Shown here: in pieces, positions 17,773-26,121 of the stretch
Layout of the letters: each line of letters opens with the position of its first letter
How positions within the stretch are numbered: the first letter of the stretch is position 1
From: Comamonadaceae bacterium
GTDB lineage: Bacteria; Pseudomonadota; Gammaproteobacteria; Burkholderiales; Burkholderiaceae
Direction: 5' to 3'
Assembly (NCBI GenBank): GCA_947377705.1
Contig: CANCGU010000004.1
Coordinates: 1-33,513 of the forward strand
DNA: 33,513 bases
The notes under the pieces: model-generated
Database searches by the model: none
What the model was told of the DNA's origin: nothing
Seen by the model: only the letters and a program-made list of their open reading frames with translations
Program-made: the position numbers and the translations under genes

Positions 17773-18600
17773 ATGAAGCAATTCCTATCCCTCCTTTTGG
17801 CCACCACCCTCACCGCCACCTTGGTCGGCTGCGGCGGCGGCGCCACCTCTGACCCCGCACCGCCTAGCATCCAAAGCGGAGGACTGACTTATGGGAAACA
17901 GGCCACGTTCTACGTGGGCATCACCAGCGTCAACCCAGGCACCACCTTTTCAGCCACCCACTGCAGCACGCTTCAAAGCACCCCCAGCAACGTGGCCAGC
18001 TACTTGGCCTACACCTGCACCATCAATGCCGCAGGCACACTGGTGTTCACTGGCATCGACGCCACAGGCAAAGTGATTGCAACGCAAAACTTCACCGTCC
18101 CCAACCCACAGGTTTTGGTCGCCACCAGCCTCGGTAGTTTTGTGGTGGAACTCAACCAAGCCAAAGCCCCCATTTCGACCGACAACTTTTTGCGCTATGT
18201 GACCGACGGTTTTTACAAGGACACCTTGTTTCACCGCGTCATCGCCAACTTTGTTGTTCAAGCGGGTGGCTTCACCACTGGGCCCAGCCCAAAAATAGCC
18301 ACATCGCCCGCCATTCCCCTTGAAAGCCAAAACGGCCTCAGCAACCTCCGAGGTACCTTGGCCATGGCCCGCACCTCCGACCCAAACAGCGCCACCAGCC
18401 AGTTCTACATCAACCTCAAAGACAACACCAGCCTGGACTATGTCAATGCACAAAACCCCGGCTACGCCGTGTTTGGTAGCGTCGTAGCAGGCTTGAGCGT
18501 GATTGACGGCATCGCCGCCGTTCAAACCGGCGCTGCCGGTGGCCTGACCGACGTGCCCCTGGTGGACGTGACCATCACCAACGTGGCCCGCATTCAGTAG
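17773..18600 (+). CDS. Cyclophilin-type peptidyl-prolyl isomerase lipoprotein
   Basis: About 275 residues. The N-terminus MKQFLSLLLATTLTATLVGC is a lipoprotein signal with lipobox LVGC (Cys20) followed by glycines. A linker and a small unassigned domain (about 21-110) precede a PpiA/PpiB-like cyclophilin domain with FYKDTLFHRVI, FVVQAGG, GTLAMART, SATSQFYINL and GYAVFGSVVAG. It should catalyse proline isomerisation in the periplasm or at the outer membrane, perhaps aiding folding of envelope proteins. ATG at 17773 is preferred because the signal then starts MKQ; an ATG four codons upstream (17761) is also possible. It is divergent from the protease gene. Confidence 0.9.
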   Translation: MKQFLSLLLATTLTATLVGCGGGATSDPAPPSIQSGGLTYGKQATFYVGITSVNPGTTFSATHCSTLQSTPSNVASYLAYTCTINAAGTLVFTGIDATGKVIATQNFTVPNPQVLVATSLGSFVVELNQAKAPISTDNFLRYVTDGFYKDTLFHRVIANFVVQAGGFTTGPSPKIATSPAIPLESQNGLSNLRGTLAMARTSDPNSATSQFYINLKDNTSLDYVNAQNPGYAVFGSVVAGLSVIDGIAAVQTGAAGGLTDVPLVDVTITNVARIQ

Positions 18601-18701
18601 CCAGGGCCATTGCCGGCTTAATACAGGCTCAAGTATCCGGCTAAGCCGCCGAATCACTGGGATAACCACACCTTGGTCTCACCCAGAACCGGACACCTGT
18701 C

Positions 18702-20465
18702 ATGGCAATTCACGCTCTCGATTTCCTACTGCCCCGGGCCGCGCGCCTTGTTTGCCAACTGTTGGTGGTGGGCGCACTCGGCCTTCTGACAGCGTGCGGC
18801 GGCGGCGGCGGTGGAACGGCCAGCAACCCCAACACCACACCACCAGCCATTTCGCTCACCCGAACAGGCGTGGCTGACCCTGCGGCAGGCATTTACTCTG
18901 GCAACGCAGCCTTGCTGGTGCCCAGCTATTCCTATGGTGCCGCCACCCTCAGCTGGGCAGATGCCGCAGGCCAAACGCAAACCCGACAAGTCACGGCATC
19001 AGGCACCCCCGTGCAAGTCAACCCCACACAAACCACTCTCTACACGCTGACCGTCCGCTACCAAGACCCCACTACCCTGCGTCCGCAAGAAGTGTCTAGC
19101 ACTGCCACGGCCACGGTGACCGTCAAACCCACGGAAGACCTGCTGCCCACCGTCCAACTCGCCGCCAGCAGCAGCACCATTGCCTTGGGCGCCTCGGTCA
19201 ACCTGACCCCGACCTTCGCATGGACGGGCGGCGCCATCACCAAAAGCGTCATCAACGACGGCACCCAAGACATCGCCGTCAGCTCGGGTACCCCCATCGT
19301 GGTCAGCCCCATCCAGACCACCACCTACACCCTCAAACTCGAATACTTGGACCAGCGCGTCATCCCCGCGCTCGCTAAAACAGCACAAGCTACAGCCGTT
19401 GTGACTGTCAGCATTGGTGCAGGCAAACTCACCTTAGGCGCCAACTTGACCACGGCCCGCAGCAACCACATTGCGGTGCTGCTGCCTAATAACCTGGTAC
19501 TCGTATCAGGCGGCTCTAGCGGCTCAACCATTCTCAAATCGGCCGAACTCTACGACCCCGTCAAAAACACCTGGACCGCCACCGCCGACATGGGCACCGC
19601 CCGCAGCGGACATGTGGCCGTGTTGCTGCAAAACGGCAAAGTACTTGTGACCGGTGGCTTTGATGGCAAAGCCGCCCTGGCAACCGCAGAAATTTACGAC
19701 CCCTCTTCAGGCACTTGGACCGCCGCCGCCGGCGCCATGGCCTACAGCCACAACTACCACACCGCCTCGTTGCTGGCCGACGGCAAAGTGCTCATTGCCG
19801 GTGGCGTGTTAGGCCCCTCCATCTTTGCCGATGCCACCATCACCGAAATCTACAACCCCACACTGGGCACCTTCTCGGCAGGCCCCAACCTGCCAGAGCC
19901 TCGCCAAGGCCACACCAGCACCGTGCTGCAAAACGGCAAAGTGCTATTTGTGGGCAACAGCAATGGCAACGCCACCTACGCGCGACTGCTGAGCTACACC
20001 CCACCCGCCACCTTCGCCTGGGCTGACGCAACCGCCACACCCGTCACACCGCCACCCACCGCCAATACCCACTGGAACCACTCAGCCACCCTGCTGGCCA
20101 ACGGCAATGTGCTGATCACTGGCGGGTTTGGCACCAACACCAAATCGGCAGAGCTCTACAACCCCACCACCAATGTCTGGACATCGGCGGGCAGCATGGC
20201 GGTGGGCCGCGCCCTGCACACCAGCACACTGCTGCGAAACGGCAAAGTGCTCGTCATTGGCGGCTACGACGGCGTCAACGCCCTGAGCAGCCTTGAGCTG
20301 TACGACCCCACCAGTGGCTGGACCACCGCCACACAAAAAGTGCTCAACACACCCCGCGCCACTCACACCAGCATCTTGCTCAGCAACGACAGCGTGTTTG
20401 TGACCGGCACCTACCTGCAACCCGGTGGCACGGCCTCGGCCAGCACCGAAATTTGGGTACCCTAA
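18702..20465 (+). CDS. Kelch-repeat beta-propeller lipoprotein
   Basis: 587 residues. The signal peptide ends in lipobox LTAC (Cys32) followed by a run of six glycines. Residues about 40-240 contain two sandwich-like segments sharing the phrases TTLYTLTVRYQD and TTTYTLKLEYLD, so they are tandem duplicates. From about 245 on there are six to seven kelch blades with the pattern R-x-x-H-x-x-x-L-L-x-x-G-K-V-L-x-x-G-G followed by A-E-L-Y-D-P-x-x-x-x-W. This makes a propeller anchored to the envelope, probably by binding protein or glycan. It lies 101 nt after the cyclophilin gene and 40 nt before the outer-membrane protein gene. The binding partner is unknown. Confidence 0.87.
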   Translation: MAIHALDFLLPRAARLVCQLLVVGALGLLTACGGGGGGTASNPNTTPPAISLTRTGVADPAAGIYSGNAALLVPSYSYGAATLSWADAAGQTQTRQVTASGTPVQVNPTQTTLYTLTVRYQDPTTLRPQEVSSTATATVTVKPTEDLLPTVQLAASSSTIALGASVNLTPTFAWTGGAITKSVINDGTQDIAVSSGTPIVVSPIQTTTYTLKLEYLDQRVIPALAKTAQATAVVTVSIGAGKLTLGANLTTARSNHIAVLLPNNLVLVSGGSSGSTILKSAELYDPVKNTWTATADMGTARSGHVAVLLQNGKVLVTGGFDGKAALATAEIYDPSSGTWTAAAGAMAYSHNYHTASLLADGKVLIAGGVLGPSIFADATITEIYNPTLGTFSAGPNLPEPRQGHTSTVLQNGKVLFVGNSNGNATYARLLSYTPPATFAWADATATPVTPPPTANTHWNHSATLLANGNVLITGGFGTNTKSAELYNPTTNVWTSAGSMAVGRALHTSTLLRNGKVLVIGGYDGVNALSSLELYDPTSGWTTATQKVLNTPRATHTSILLSNDSVFVTGTYLQPGGTASASTEIWVP

Positions 20466-20505
20466 GCCCACCCTTTCCACTTCAAACACCACGAGGCTCA
20501 ACACC

Positions 20506-21090
20506 ATGCAAAAACTCACGGCACTCGCCATCTCTACCCTCTGCGCACTGGCCTCGCAACCCCTCATGGCGCAGTCACGCATGGACGACCACCAATGGTT
20601 TGACGGCACCAGCTTGAGCCTGGGCGTGTCGGCCAACAAGTCCACCACAACCACCACGGCGGGCGTGCAAGAAAGCGGCTCGTCTAGCGTCAGCGTGGCC
20701 AAGGTGAACTACACCTTTGCCTCAGACGTGCGCTTCAAACTGGGCGTGAGCGCCAGCGCAGACCTACAGAAATCAAACCTCACCAGCGACGTGTCCATCG
20801 GCCGCAAAATTCCCACCGAGCTGAACATTGAGCCGGGCTACCTGCTCTCGGCCACCACCCTGAGCTACGCCAAAGTGGGCGGCTACGCAGCCAGCTACAA
20901 CACCCCCTTTGGCAGCAAAAACTTCAGCGGAAAAGCCTACGGCCTAGGCATCAAGAGCTTCTTGACTGAAAATCTTTTCATTCAAGCCGAGTGGACACAA
21001 CACAAAGCCACCGGTTCGACCGCCATGGGTTGGGACAAGTTCAAACAAACCTCCACCGCCGTGCTGCTGGGCTACAACTTAAACAACTGA
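20506..21090 (+). CDS. Small outer-membrane beta-barrel protein
   Basis: 194 residues with a signal peptide (MQKLTALAIS... ending PLMA, cut before QS). The mature part alternates hydrophobic and polar residues in about eight strands and ends in VLLGYNLNN, a barrel-like terminus with aromatic/hydrophobic alternation. This fits the OmpW/OmpA-like porin-superfamily barrels, though no family motif is decisive. ATG at 20506 is chosen because ACGAGG lies about 9 nt upstream and the signal peptide begins there. It may be co-transcribed with the kelch lipoprotein. Confidence 0.75.
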   Translation: MQKLTALAISTLCALASQPLMAQSRMDDHQWFDGTSLSLGVSANKSTTTTTAGVQESGSSSVSVAKVNYTFASDVRFKLGVSASADLQKSNLTSDVSIGRKIPTELNIEPGYLLSATTLSYAKVGGYAASYNTPFGSKNFSGKAYGLGIKSFLTENLFIQAEWTQHKATGSTAMGWDKFKQTSTAVLLGYNLNN

Positions 21091-21180
21091 GGCACAAACT
21101 TGTGGTGGAGTACGTGAAATTGCTATCGCAAGGAGATAAGATTTAGCTTAGTCACACACCTCACAAAGAACCCTCACTCT

Positions 21181-21729
21181 TTGCAACCCCACCTATCCCT
21201 GCTCAAAGCCCAAGCCCTCGTCAAACGGGGCCAGTTTGACGCAGCCATCAAGCTCTACCGCAGCATCCTGCGGCTCATGCCTTTGCACCCGCAGGTCAAC
21301 AGCTTGCTGGGCGGGTTGCTCATCCATGTTGGCCAAAACGAACAAGCAGCCCAAGTGCTTGAGGTGGCGTTCAAAGCAGAACCCACCAACGAAGAACACT
21401 GGATACGCTTACTCGCAGCCCAACACCGCGCAGGCCATTTGGTGCGTTGCCGTGAGCTGCTGGTGTGCGGCGAAGGGCTAATTCCCAAAGAACAGCTCGA
21501 CCTGTTTGCGCACGGCATCAGCCAACCACCCGCCAACCGGCTTGAGTCGTTGATGGGTTTGTTCAATAAGCAAAACTACGTCAGCGCAGAAATCTCTGCC
21601 CGAATGTTCATTGAAGACTTTCCCGAACACCCATTCGGCTGGGCCATGTTGCGCGATGTGTTCAAGGTCACGGGGCGTGAGCTAGAGGCACATACGCTGC
21701 TAGACGACGCCCCTGTGACAACCGCCTGA
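21181..21729 (+). CDS. Small tetratricopeptide-repeat protein, copy 1
   Basis: 182 residues starting with TTG. Helical TPR-like units are visible: LVKRGQFDAAIKLYRSILRLMP (13-34), VNSLLGGLLIHVGQNEQAAQVLEVAFKAEP (39-68) and EEHWIRLLAAQHRAGHLVRCRELL. The protein is about 80% identical by eye to the copy at 25381, including the TTG start, and diverges at the last ten residues. No signal peptide or membrane segment is present, so it is cytoplasmic. TPR proteins of this kind often scaffold other proteins; its placement beside S-layer-like and glycosyltransferase genes hints at a role in their handling (inference). Confidence 0.8.
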   Translation: MQPHLSLLKAQALVKRGQFDAAIKLYRSILRLMPLHPQVNSLLGGLLIHVGQNEQAAQVLEVAFKAEPTNEEHWIRLLAAQHRAGHLVRCRELLVCGEGLIPKEQLDLFAHGISQPPANRLESLMGLFNKQNYVSAEISARMFIEDFPEHPFGWAMLRDVFKVTGRELEAHTLLDDAPVTTA

Positions 21730-21795
21730 GTCGCTAACAACGCACACCACCCAACGCTCGCGTTGCCACATTAGTGAGCGTATTGGTATTGGTCT

Positions 21796-22950
21796 TCATC
21801 GAACCATCGGCACAGAATCCACAGCCTCCTGGAGGCGCTCACGGCTTAGGTGTGCATACCTACTAGTGGTGCGAATGTCCGCATGTCCCAAGATTTCTTG
21901 AACCTCATAAAGGCTACGACCAGCATTCACCAAAAATGATGCGAAGCTGTGGCGTAGGTCGTGTATTCTTAAATGAGACAGCCCCGCACGCGTTCTTGCC
22001 GCATCCCAACTGTAAAAAATGGAAACGTATGGCAAGGCTGTCGCTTCGTTTGCAAATGCATAAACAAACGCATGATGGCCATACTTCGCTTTGACTGCTT
22101 TTAGAACACCCAGCGCATGATCAGACAAAGGAACATGCCTGACCTTGCCGGACTTTGTTTTAGGAATCCGCCACGTCCGCCTCTCCAAATCAAAGTCTGA
22201 CCACTTCGACTCTAAGACCTCGCGCTTTCGTGCCCCTGTATAAAGCAAGAAAAGCACAATCCATTGCAGCATTTCGTTTTCGCTCTTTTTAATTTCAAAG
22301 AGCAAATTTTTGGCCTGATCGCTTGTTAAAAAATGTTCAATCTTGCTATCGTCTGCTAAATTTTTAATATGCTTCATGGGGTTGACGTCAGCGCTAATCA
22401 CCCCCCAGCGCACGGCGAGCACAAAACCATACCTCAGCAATACCAAAGCACGATTACAAGTACCTAGCGCGTATTGCCTTGCTTTCATGTACTCCACAAA
22501 CACAGCAACATCTGGCGGCTTCAAAACCGACATATGGAAACGGCCAAGCTGCGGGACCAAGTGCGTACGAATCATGGACTCGTCCGTATCCCAGCTGCGT
22601 TTGTAACTTTTTACATAGGGCAAGTACTGTTCAACGAAGAAGGCCTCAAGTGTCGGCCCCAGTAAAGTTTCAGGCGGGGCATATACATCCACCCCCAGAC
22701 TCGCCTTTCTAAGGACCTCGCTGGCAAGTACGCGTGCCTGTGCCACATCTACATACTTTGCATCACCTAAAGTGATGACACGCAACTTGCTTTTTACACG
22801 GTACCGCAGCCGAAAACTTTTACGCCCGCTGCGCAATAGGTCGATATAAAACCCTTTTATTTCTGAGTCAAAAACTTCCAAATGCCCTGCGTCTTCAGGA
22901 CAGTTCAAGTTACGAACATGATCATCGGACAGGATAAAGTTTCTTATCAT
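21796..22950 (-). CDS. Tyrosine recombinase (phage-type integrase)
   Basis: 384 residues. The N-terminal ~90 residues are an arm-binding DUF4102-like domain (GFYIDLLRSGRKSFRLRYR, VITLGDAKYVDVAQAR). A SAM-like core-binding domain follows (about 100-195), then the catalytic domain. It has Arg241 in TGARKREVL, Lys266 in the beta-hairpin, His330 and Arg333 in HDLRHSFASFL, His356 in ILGHADIRTT and Tyr365 in SRYAHL, so all catalytic positions are present. It should cut and rejoin DNA at a pair of sites. No tRNA or recognised attachment site was found, but a dyad resembling a core site lies in its own upstream region. It is divergent from the S-layer-like gene. Confidence 0.93.
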   Translation of the reverse strand: MIRNFILSDDHVRNLNCPEDAGHLEVFDSEIKGFYIDLLRSGRKSFRLRYRVKSKLRVITLGDAKYVDVAQARVLASEVLRKASLGVDVYAPPETLLGPTLEAFFVEQYLPYVKSYKRSWDTDESMIRTHLVPQLGRFHMSVLKPPDVAVFVEYMKARQYALGTCNRALVLLRYGFVLAVRWGVISADVNPMKHIKNLADDSKIEHFLTSDQAKNLLFEIKKSENEMLQWIVLFLLYTGARKREVLESKWSDFDLERRTWRIPKTKSGKVRHVPLSDHALGVLKAVKAKYGHHAFVYAFANEATALPYVSIFYSWDAARTRAGLSHLRIHDLRHSFASFLVNAGRSLYEVQEILGHADIRTTSRYAHLSRERLQEAVDSVPMVR

Positions 22951-22997
22951 GAGAACATTTTCTATAAAAAAAAATGCTATGCCGAATGCGTTGTCGT

Positions 22998-23020
22998 TTA
23001 ACGACGCAACCCGTCGTTAA
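22998..23020. promoter_or_regulatory. Dyad resembling a tyrosine-recombinase core site or operator
   Basis: TTAACGAC (22998-23005) and GTCGTTAA (23013-23020) are perfect 8-bp inverted arms around a 7-bp spacer. A third copy, GTCGTTAT, follows at 23024-23031, and an overlapping dyad GTCGTT/AACGAC lies at the left (22993-23005). Two inverted arms with a 6-8 bp centre is the layout of a tyrosine-recombinase crossover site, and the recombinase gene starts 48 bp away. The same layout also suits an operator for autoregulation, or a hairpin ahead of the T-run at 23031-23037. Confidence 0.45.
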
Positions 23021-23065
23021 CTCGTCGTTATTTTTTTATCAATTTTAATTATTCATTTAAAATCA

Positions 23066-25039
23066 ATGAGTTACGCGATTCGCAATTGTACGCTCACTAC
23101 TGGTGTGGATACGATCACTGGTACTGCTGGCAACGACAAAATCATCGGTGACTGGGGTACAACTGGTCAAATTTCTGGTGCTGACCAGATCGATGGCGGC
23201 GCAGGCACAGACACTGTGGTTCTCTACGGCACACCAGGTACATTGCCACAGTTGAAGAACGTTGAAGTTTTGGATATCTTTACAGCCGCTAACGCCGCTA
23301 TTGACGTTTCTGCAGTGACAGGTATTACGAAATTCGTAGTAGAGCAAGCAGACGCTTTGAGCGCAAAGACCATCACAACAGGTAGTGGCGTTACAGCTCA
23401 ACTCGGCACAACAGGGTCAGCCGGTACTACTGCTGGTGCTGTTACTTGGGCTGCGTCTGCAACAGATGCTGCAGCGAACTTGATCTTGGCTGGTTACAAC
23501 ACTGGCACAGCAGCAGCCTTGACTGTGACTGGTGCGGCAACTACAACCTTGAACATCAATAGTACAGCGGGCACAGGTACTTCGAACAAGATTTCTACAT
23601 TGACAGTTCCCGCTACAACAACAAAGCTGGTTATCACAGGTGATAAGGCTTTGACAGTTTCTACTGATACATCCGGAGCTGCTCTGAAGACGATTGACGC
23701 ATCTGGTGCAACTGGTGCTGTTTCAATCATTGTTGATAGCGCTAATGCAACAACTACTTTTACAGGTGGTTCAGGTGCCGACACGATTACCTTCGGTGCA
23801 ACAAACACGTTCACAAGCGCTGACACAATTGACGGCGGAGCAGGTGTTGACACATTGGCAATGAAAGCAGCTCAAGCTGTGAACGTTTCGTCATCGACAA
23901 CTACCTACACCAAGGTAACCAATATCGAGACATTGAAAGTTACCGATGCCACAACAGCAGGTGATTTCATTGACTTGAAAGCCTTCGGTGCCGTGAATAT
24001 GGAATTCGGCGCAGCCTCTACTGCTACTACAACAGTACGTAACATCAATAATGGTGCGTCATTGACATTGGCAACTGCAGGTACAACTGCCTTGACCATT
24101 GGTACTGATACAGCGGCTGACGCATTGACAGTTAAAGTTAAAGGCGGTGCCGTAACTTATACATTGGATGCAAGTCAATTTGAAACATTGAACTTAGATA
24201 CCAACGGCGCAACCGGCACATCAACATTTGCAGTAACAGATACCCAATTGAAAACTGTCACGTTGGTTAACAAGACATCTACTGGCACATTCAGTGACCA
24301 AGCAGTTGACTTGGGAACCTTGGCAAGCACTGTAGTTTCAACCGTAGATGCAAGCGCTTTTGCACCAGCAACAGCGACAAACGGTGTAACGATGGTTCTG
24401 TCAAATGCCGCAGTAAATGGTGCGACCATCACTGGCTCAGCAAACAACGACACTATTACTGGCTCTAGCCAAGCTGACACCATTAACGGTGGTGCAGGTG
24501 CGGATACGATTACTGGTGCAGGCGGTGTGGATACGATTACAACGGGCGCTGGCGCTGATACTGTTGTACTGGGTACTGCTGCCGCAAACCGTGCAATCAT
24601 CACTGACTTTACGAACGGTACCTCTGGTGACAAGTTGAGTTTTGCAGATTCAAAAGCAAACAACACTGCTCACGGCACTTCGGCTGCAGTTGCTGGCGAC
24701 ATCGTTGCATACGCTACTTCAGGCAACTTGACAGGTGCTGCTGGTAAATTCATCTACAACATCTCTGTTGAAAATGCTACCAGCTTGAGTACAGATGGCG
24801 CATCCGTGCTTGGTGCTTTGGTTTCTGGTTCCGGTGCAGGTACTATTACAGCAGCTAACGCTGCTGACAAGTTGTACTTCTTGGTATCCGATGGTACAAA
24901 CGTTGGCGTTTATCGCGGTGCAGCATCTGGCGTTACTGCAGATACAGCAATTACCGCAGATGAAATCTCCCTGATTGCTGTTTTGAATGCCGATTCTCTC
25001 AGCACACTGGTTGCCGGCAACTTTACTTTCGCTGCCTAA
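23066..25039 (+). CDS. S-layer/RTX-like calcium-binding protein, type I secretion substrate
   Basis: 657 residues, rich in Thr, Ala, Gly and Val, with no signal peptide and almost no cysteine. RTX-type nonapeptides appear near the N-terminus (GTAGNDKIIGD, ADQIDGGAGTDTV), in the middle (GGSGADTITF, ADTIDGGAGVDTL) and as a block at about residues 455-500 (GSANNDTITGSSQADTINGG, GADTITGAGG). The central part is beta-strand-rich, like Caulobacter RsaA-type and related beta-strand-repeat proteins. The C-terminal ~110 residues resemble the secretion domain seen in that group. Base composition and codon use differ from all neighbours: lower GC, many A/T-ending Thr, Ala and Gly codons, as for a very highly expressed gene. 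No ribosome-binding site is visible before the ATG at 23066, and no in-frame ATG exists upstream before a stop. Confidence 0.85.
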   Translation: MSYAIRNCTLTTGVDTITGTAGNDKIIGDWGTTGQISGADQIDGGAGTDTVVLYGTPGTLPQLKNVEVLDIFTAANAAIDVSAVTGITKFVVEQADALSAKTITTGSGVTAQLGTTGSAGTTAGAVTWAASATDAAANLILAGYNTGTAAALTVTGAATTTLNINSTAGTGTSNKISTLTVPATTTKLVITGDKALTVSTDTSGAALKTIDASGATGAVSIIVDSANATTTFTGGSGADTITFGATNTFTSADTIDGGAGVDTLAMKAAQAVNVSSSTTTYTKVTNIETLKVTDATTAGDFIDLKAFGAVNMEFGAASTATTTVRNINNGASLTLATAGTTALTIGTDTAADALTVKVKGGAVTYTLDASQFETLNLDTNGATGTSTFAVTDTQLKTVTLVNKTSTGTFSDQAVDLGTLASTVVSTVDASAFAPATATNGVTMVLSNAAVNGATITGSANNDTITGSSQADTINGGAGADTITGAGGVDTITTGAGADTVVLGTAAANRAIITDFTNGTSGDKLSFADSKANNTAHGTSAAVAGDIVAYATSGNLTGAAGKFIYNISVENATSLSTDGASVLGALVSGSGAGTITAANAADKLYFLVSDGTNVGVYRGAASGVTADTAITADEISLIAVLNADSLSTLVAGNFTFAA

Positions 25040-25048
25040 CAGCCAACA

Positions 25049-25081
25049 AACCAACTCACCCCTCCAAAAGGGTGACTGGTT
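25049..25081 (+). terminator. First hairpin after the S-layer-like gene
   Basis: AACCA and TCACCC pair with GGGTGA and TGGTT across a small bulge, with the loop CTCCAAAA. No T-run follows directly, so it may stabilise the mRNA 3' end rather than terminate. Confidence 0.5.
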
Positions 25082-25099
25082 AGGGTTCTAAACCTTCCG

Positions 25100-25129
25100 C
25101 CCCGCTACTCACAAGGTAGCGGGGTTTTT
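25100..25129 (+). terminator. Strong rho-independent terminator
   Basis: A perfect 9-bp stem, CCCCGCTAC paired with GTAGCGGGG around a 7-nt loop, is followed at once by five T. It closes the S-layer-like transcript 60 nt after its stop and separates it from the small genes downstream. Confidence 0.93.
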
Positions 25130-25153
25130 GCATTTTGTGAAAGGACTATCTCC

Positions 25154-25372
25154 ATGCCAACCATCAAAATTGACAACGTCGAATACGACTTCGACAAACT
25201 CTCTGAGGAAACCAAAGCACAACTGATCTCCATGCAGTTCTGCGATCAAGAGCTTCAACGCCTGCAATCGCAAGCCGCTGCAATTCAAACTGCACGCCAA
25301 GCCTACGCCAAAGCACTGCAAGCTGCCCTTGCCGCTGAGGCTGTGCAAGGCGACAAAATTTCGTTCAATTAA
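25154..25372 (+). CDS. DUF6447-like small protein
   Basis: 72 residues: a short beta-like start (MPTIKIDNVEYDFDKLSE) then one long amphipathic helix with heptad character (about 20-62). The N-terminal phrase and the D-Q-E-L-Q-R-L-Q-S-Q-A helix resemble what I recall as DUF6447, a small family found beside type I secretion and surface-protein genes. Function is unknown; it may be a coiled-coil partner or chaperone. No signal peptide. GAAAGGA lies about 7 nt before the ATG. It follows the S-layer terminator and precedes TPR copy 2 by 8 nt. Confidence 0.75.
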   Translation: MPTIKIDNVEYDFDKLSEETKAQLISMQFCDQELQRLQSQAAAIQTARQAYAKALQAALAAEAVQGDKISFN

Positions 25373-25380
25373 TTCGTCTT

Positions 25381-25920
25381 TTGCAACCCAACGTCACCCT
25401 GCTCAAAGCCCAAGGCCTCGTTAAACGCGGCCAGTTTGATGACGCCATTAAGCTGTATCGAGGCATCTTGCGCATGAGCCCTTTGAATGCTCAAGTAAAT
25501 AGCTTGTTGGGCGAGCTTCTGATACACATGGGGCAAAACGAGCAAGCCGCCAAGGTTTTGGAGGTGGCTTATCAAGCTGCCCCACAAGAAGAAGAGCATT
25601 GGATACGACTACTAGCCGCCCAGCACCGCGCAGGCAATTTGGTGCGGTGTCGTGAGTTGTTGGTGTTGGGTGAGGGGCGCATTCCCAAAGAGCAGCTCGA
25701 TCTGTTTGCACACGGCATTAGCCAGCCCCCTGCTAATCGGATCCATGCGTTGATGCAGTTGTTTAAAAAGCAGAACTACGTCAGCGCCGAAATTTCGGCA
25801 AGAATGTTCATTGAAGACTTTCCTGAGCATCCATTAGGCTGGGCCATATTGCGCGATGTGCTGAAAGCCACAGGGCGTGAGCAAGAGGCAGCAACGCTGC
25901 ATGAACCCATAACAATTTAA
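25381..25920 (+). CDS. Small tetratricopeptide-repeat protein, copy 2
   Basis: 179 residues, TTG start, with the same helical units as the copy at 21181 (LVKRGQFDDAIKLYRGILR, VNSLLGELLIHMGQNEQAAKVL, EEHWIRLLAAQHRAGNLVRC, NYVSAEISARMFIEDFPEHP). The first ATG in the frame would remove about 31 residues of a conserved region, so TTG is preferred. It is followed after 2 nt by the 61-residue gene and then by the GT41 fusion gene, suggesting one operon. Its 3' end is repeated exactly, inverted, at the right edge of the window. Cytoplasmic; role unknown. Confidence 0.82.
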   Translation: MQPNVTLLKAQGLVKRGQFDDAIKLYRGILRMSPLNAQVNSLLGELLIHMGQNEQAAKVLEVAYQAAPQEEEHWIRLLAAQHRAGNLVRCRELLVLGEGRIPKEQLDLFAHGISQPPANRIHALMQLFKKQNYVSAEISARMFIEDFPEHPLGWAILRDVLKATGREQEAATLHEPITI

Positions 25921-26108
25921 ATATGAACCCCATCGTCCCCAACATCGACCAAGAACTCAAAGAACTAGCCGCCGAGTCCATCGGTTGGCTGCCTTTAGAG
26001 AGCGGGGCTTATCTGCACGTCAGCAGCAATGGTAAGGAAGACCGCGTGATCATCACGGGCGTGCCAGATGCAAGCTTTGATGGGGAGAATGTGTTGTTGC
26101 TGGTGTGA
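25831..26108 (+). repeat. Left arm of a long inverted repeat
   Basis: Bases 25831-26108 are the reverse complement of 33236-33513 without any length change. The first 104 bases (25831-25934, end of the TPR gene and the first codons of the 61-residue gene) are identical. The rest has scattered substitutions. The repeat reaches the window edge, so its full length is unknown. Confidence 0.95.
25923..26108 (+). CDS. 61-residue conserved small protein, intact copy
   Basis: 61 residues, acidic, single domain: MNPIVPNIDQELKELAAESI, then WLPLESGAYLHVSSNGKEDR, then VIITGVPDASFDGENVLLLV, which looks like a helix followed by a small beta sheet. I do not recognise the family. It starts 2 nt after TPR copy 2 and ends 13 nt before the GT41 fusion gene. 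A second, inverted copy at 33236-33421 shows mostly synonymous or conservative differences apart from one nonsense codon, which suggests that the frame was under selection. Confidence 0.7.
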   Translation: MNPIVPNIDQELKELAAESIGWLPLESGAYLHVSSNGKEDRVIITGVPDASFDGENVLLLV

Positions 26109-26121
26109 TTGAATATGCACC

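Noticed and set aside
18601..18701. Inverted repeat CGGCTTA/TAAGCCG after the cyclophilin gene as a terminator
   Set aside because: The loop is long and no T-run follows, so a rho-independent terminator is not supported.
22951..23065. CRISPR-like repeats formed by the GTCGTT copies
   Set aside because: The units are only 6-8 bp with irregular, very short spacing and no cas genes nearby; a dyad or operator explains them better.
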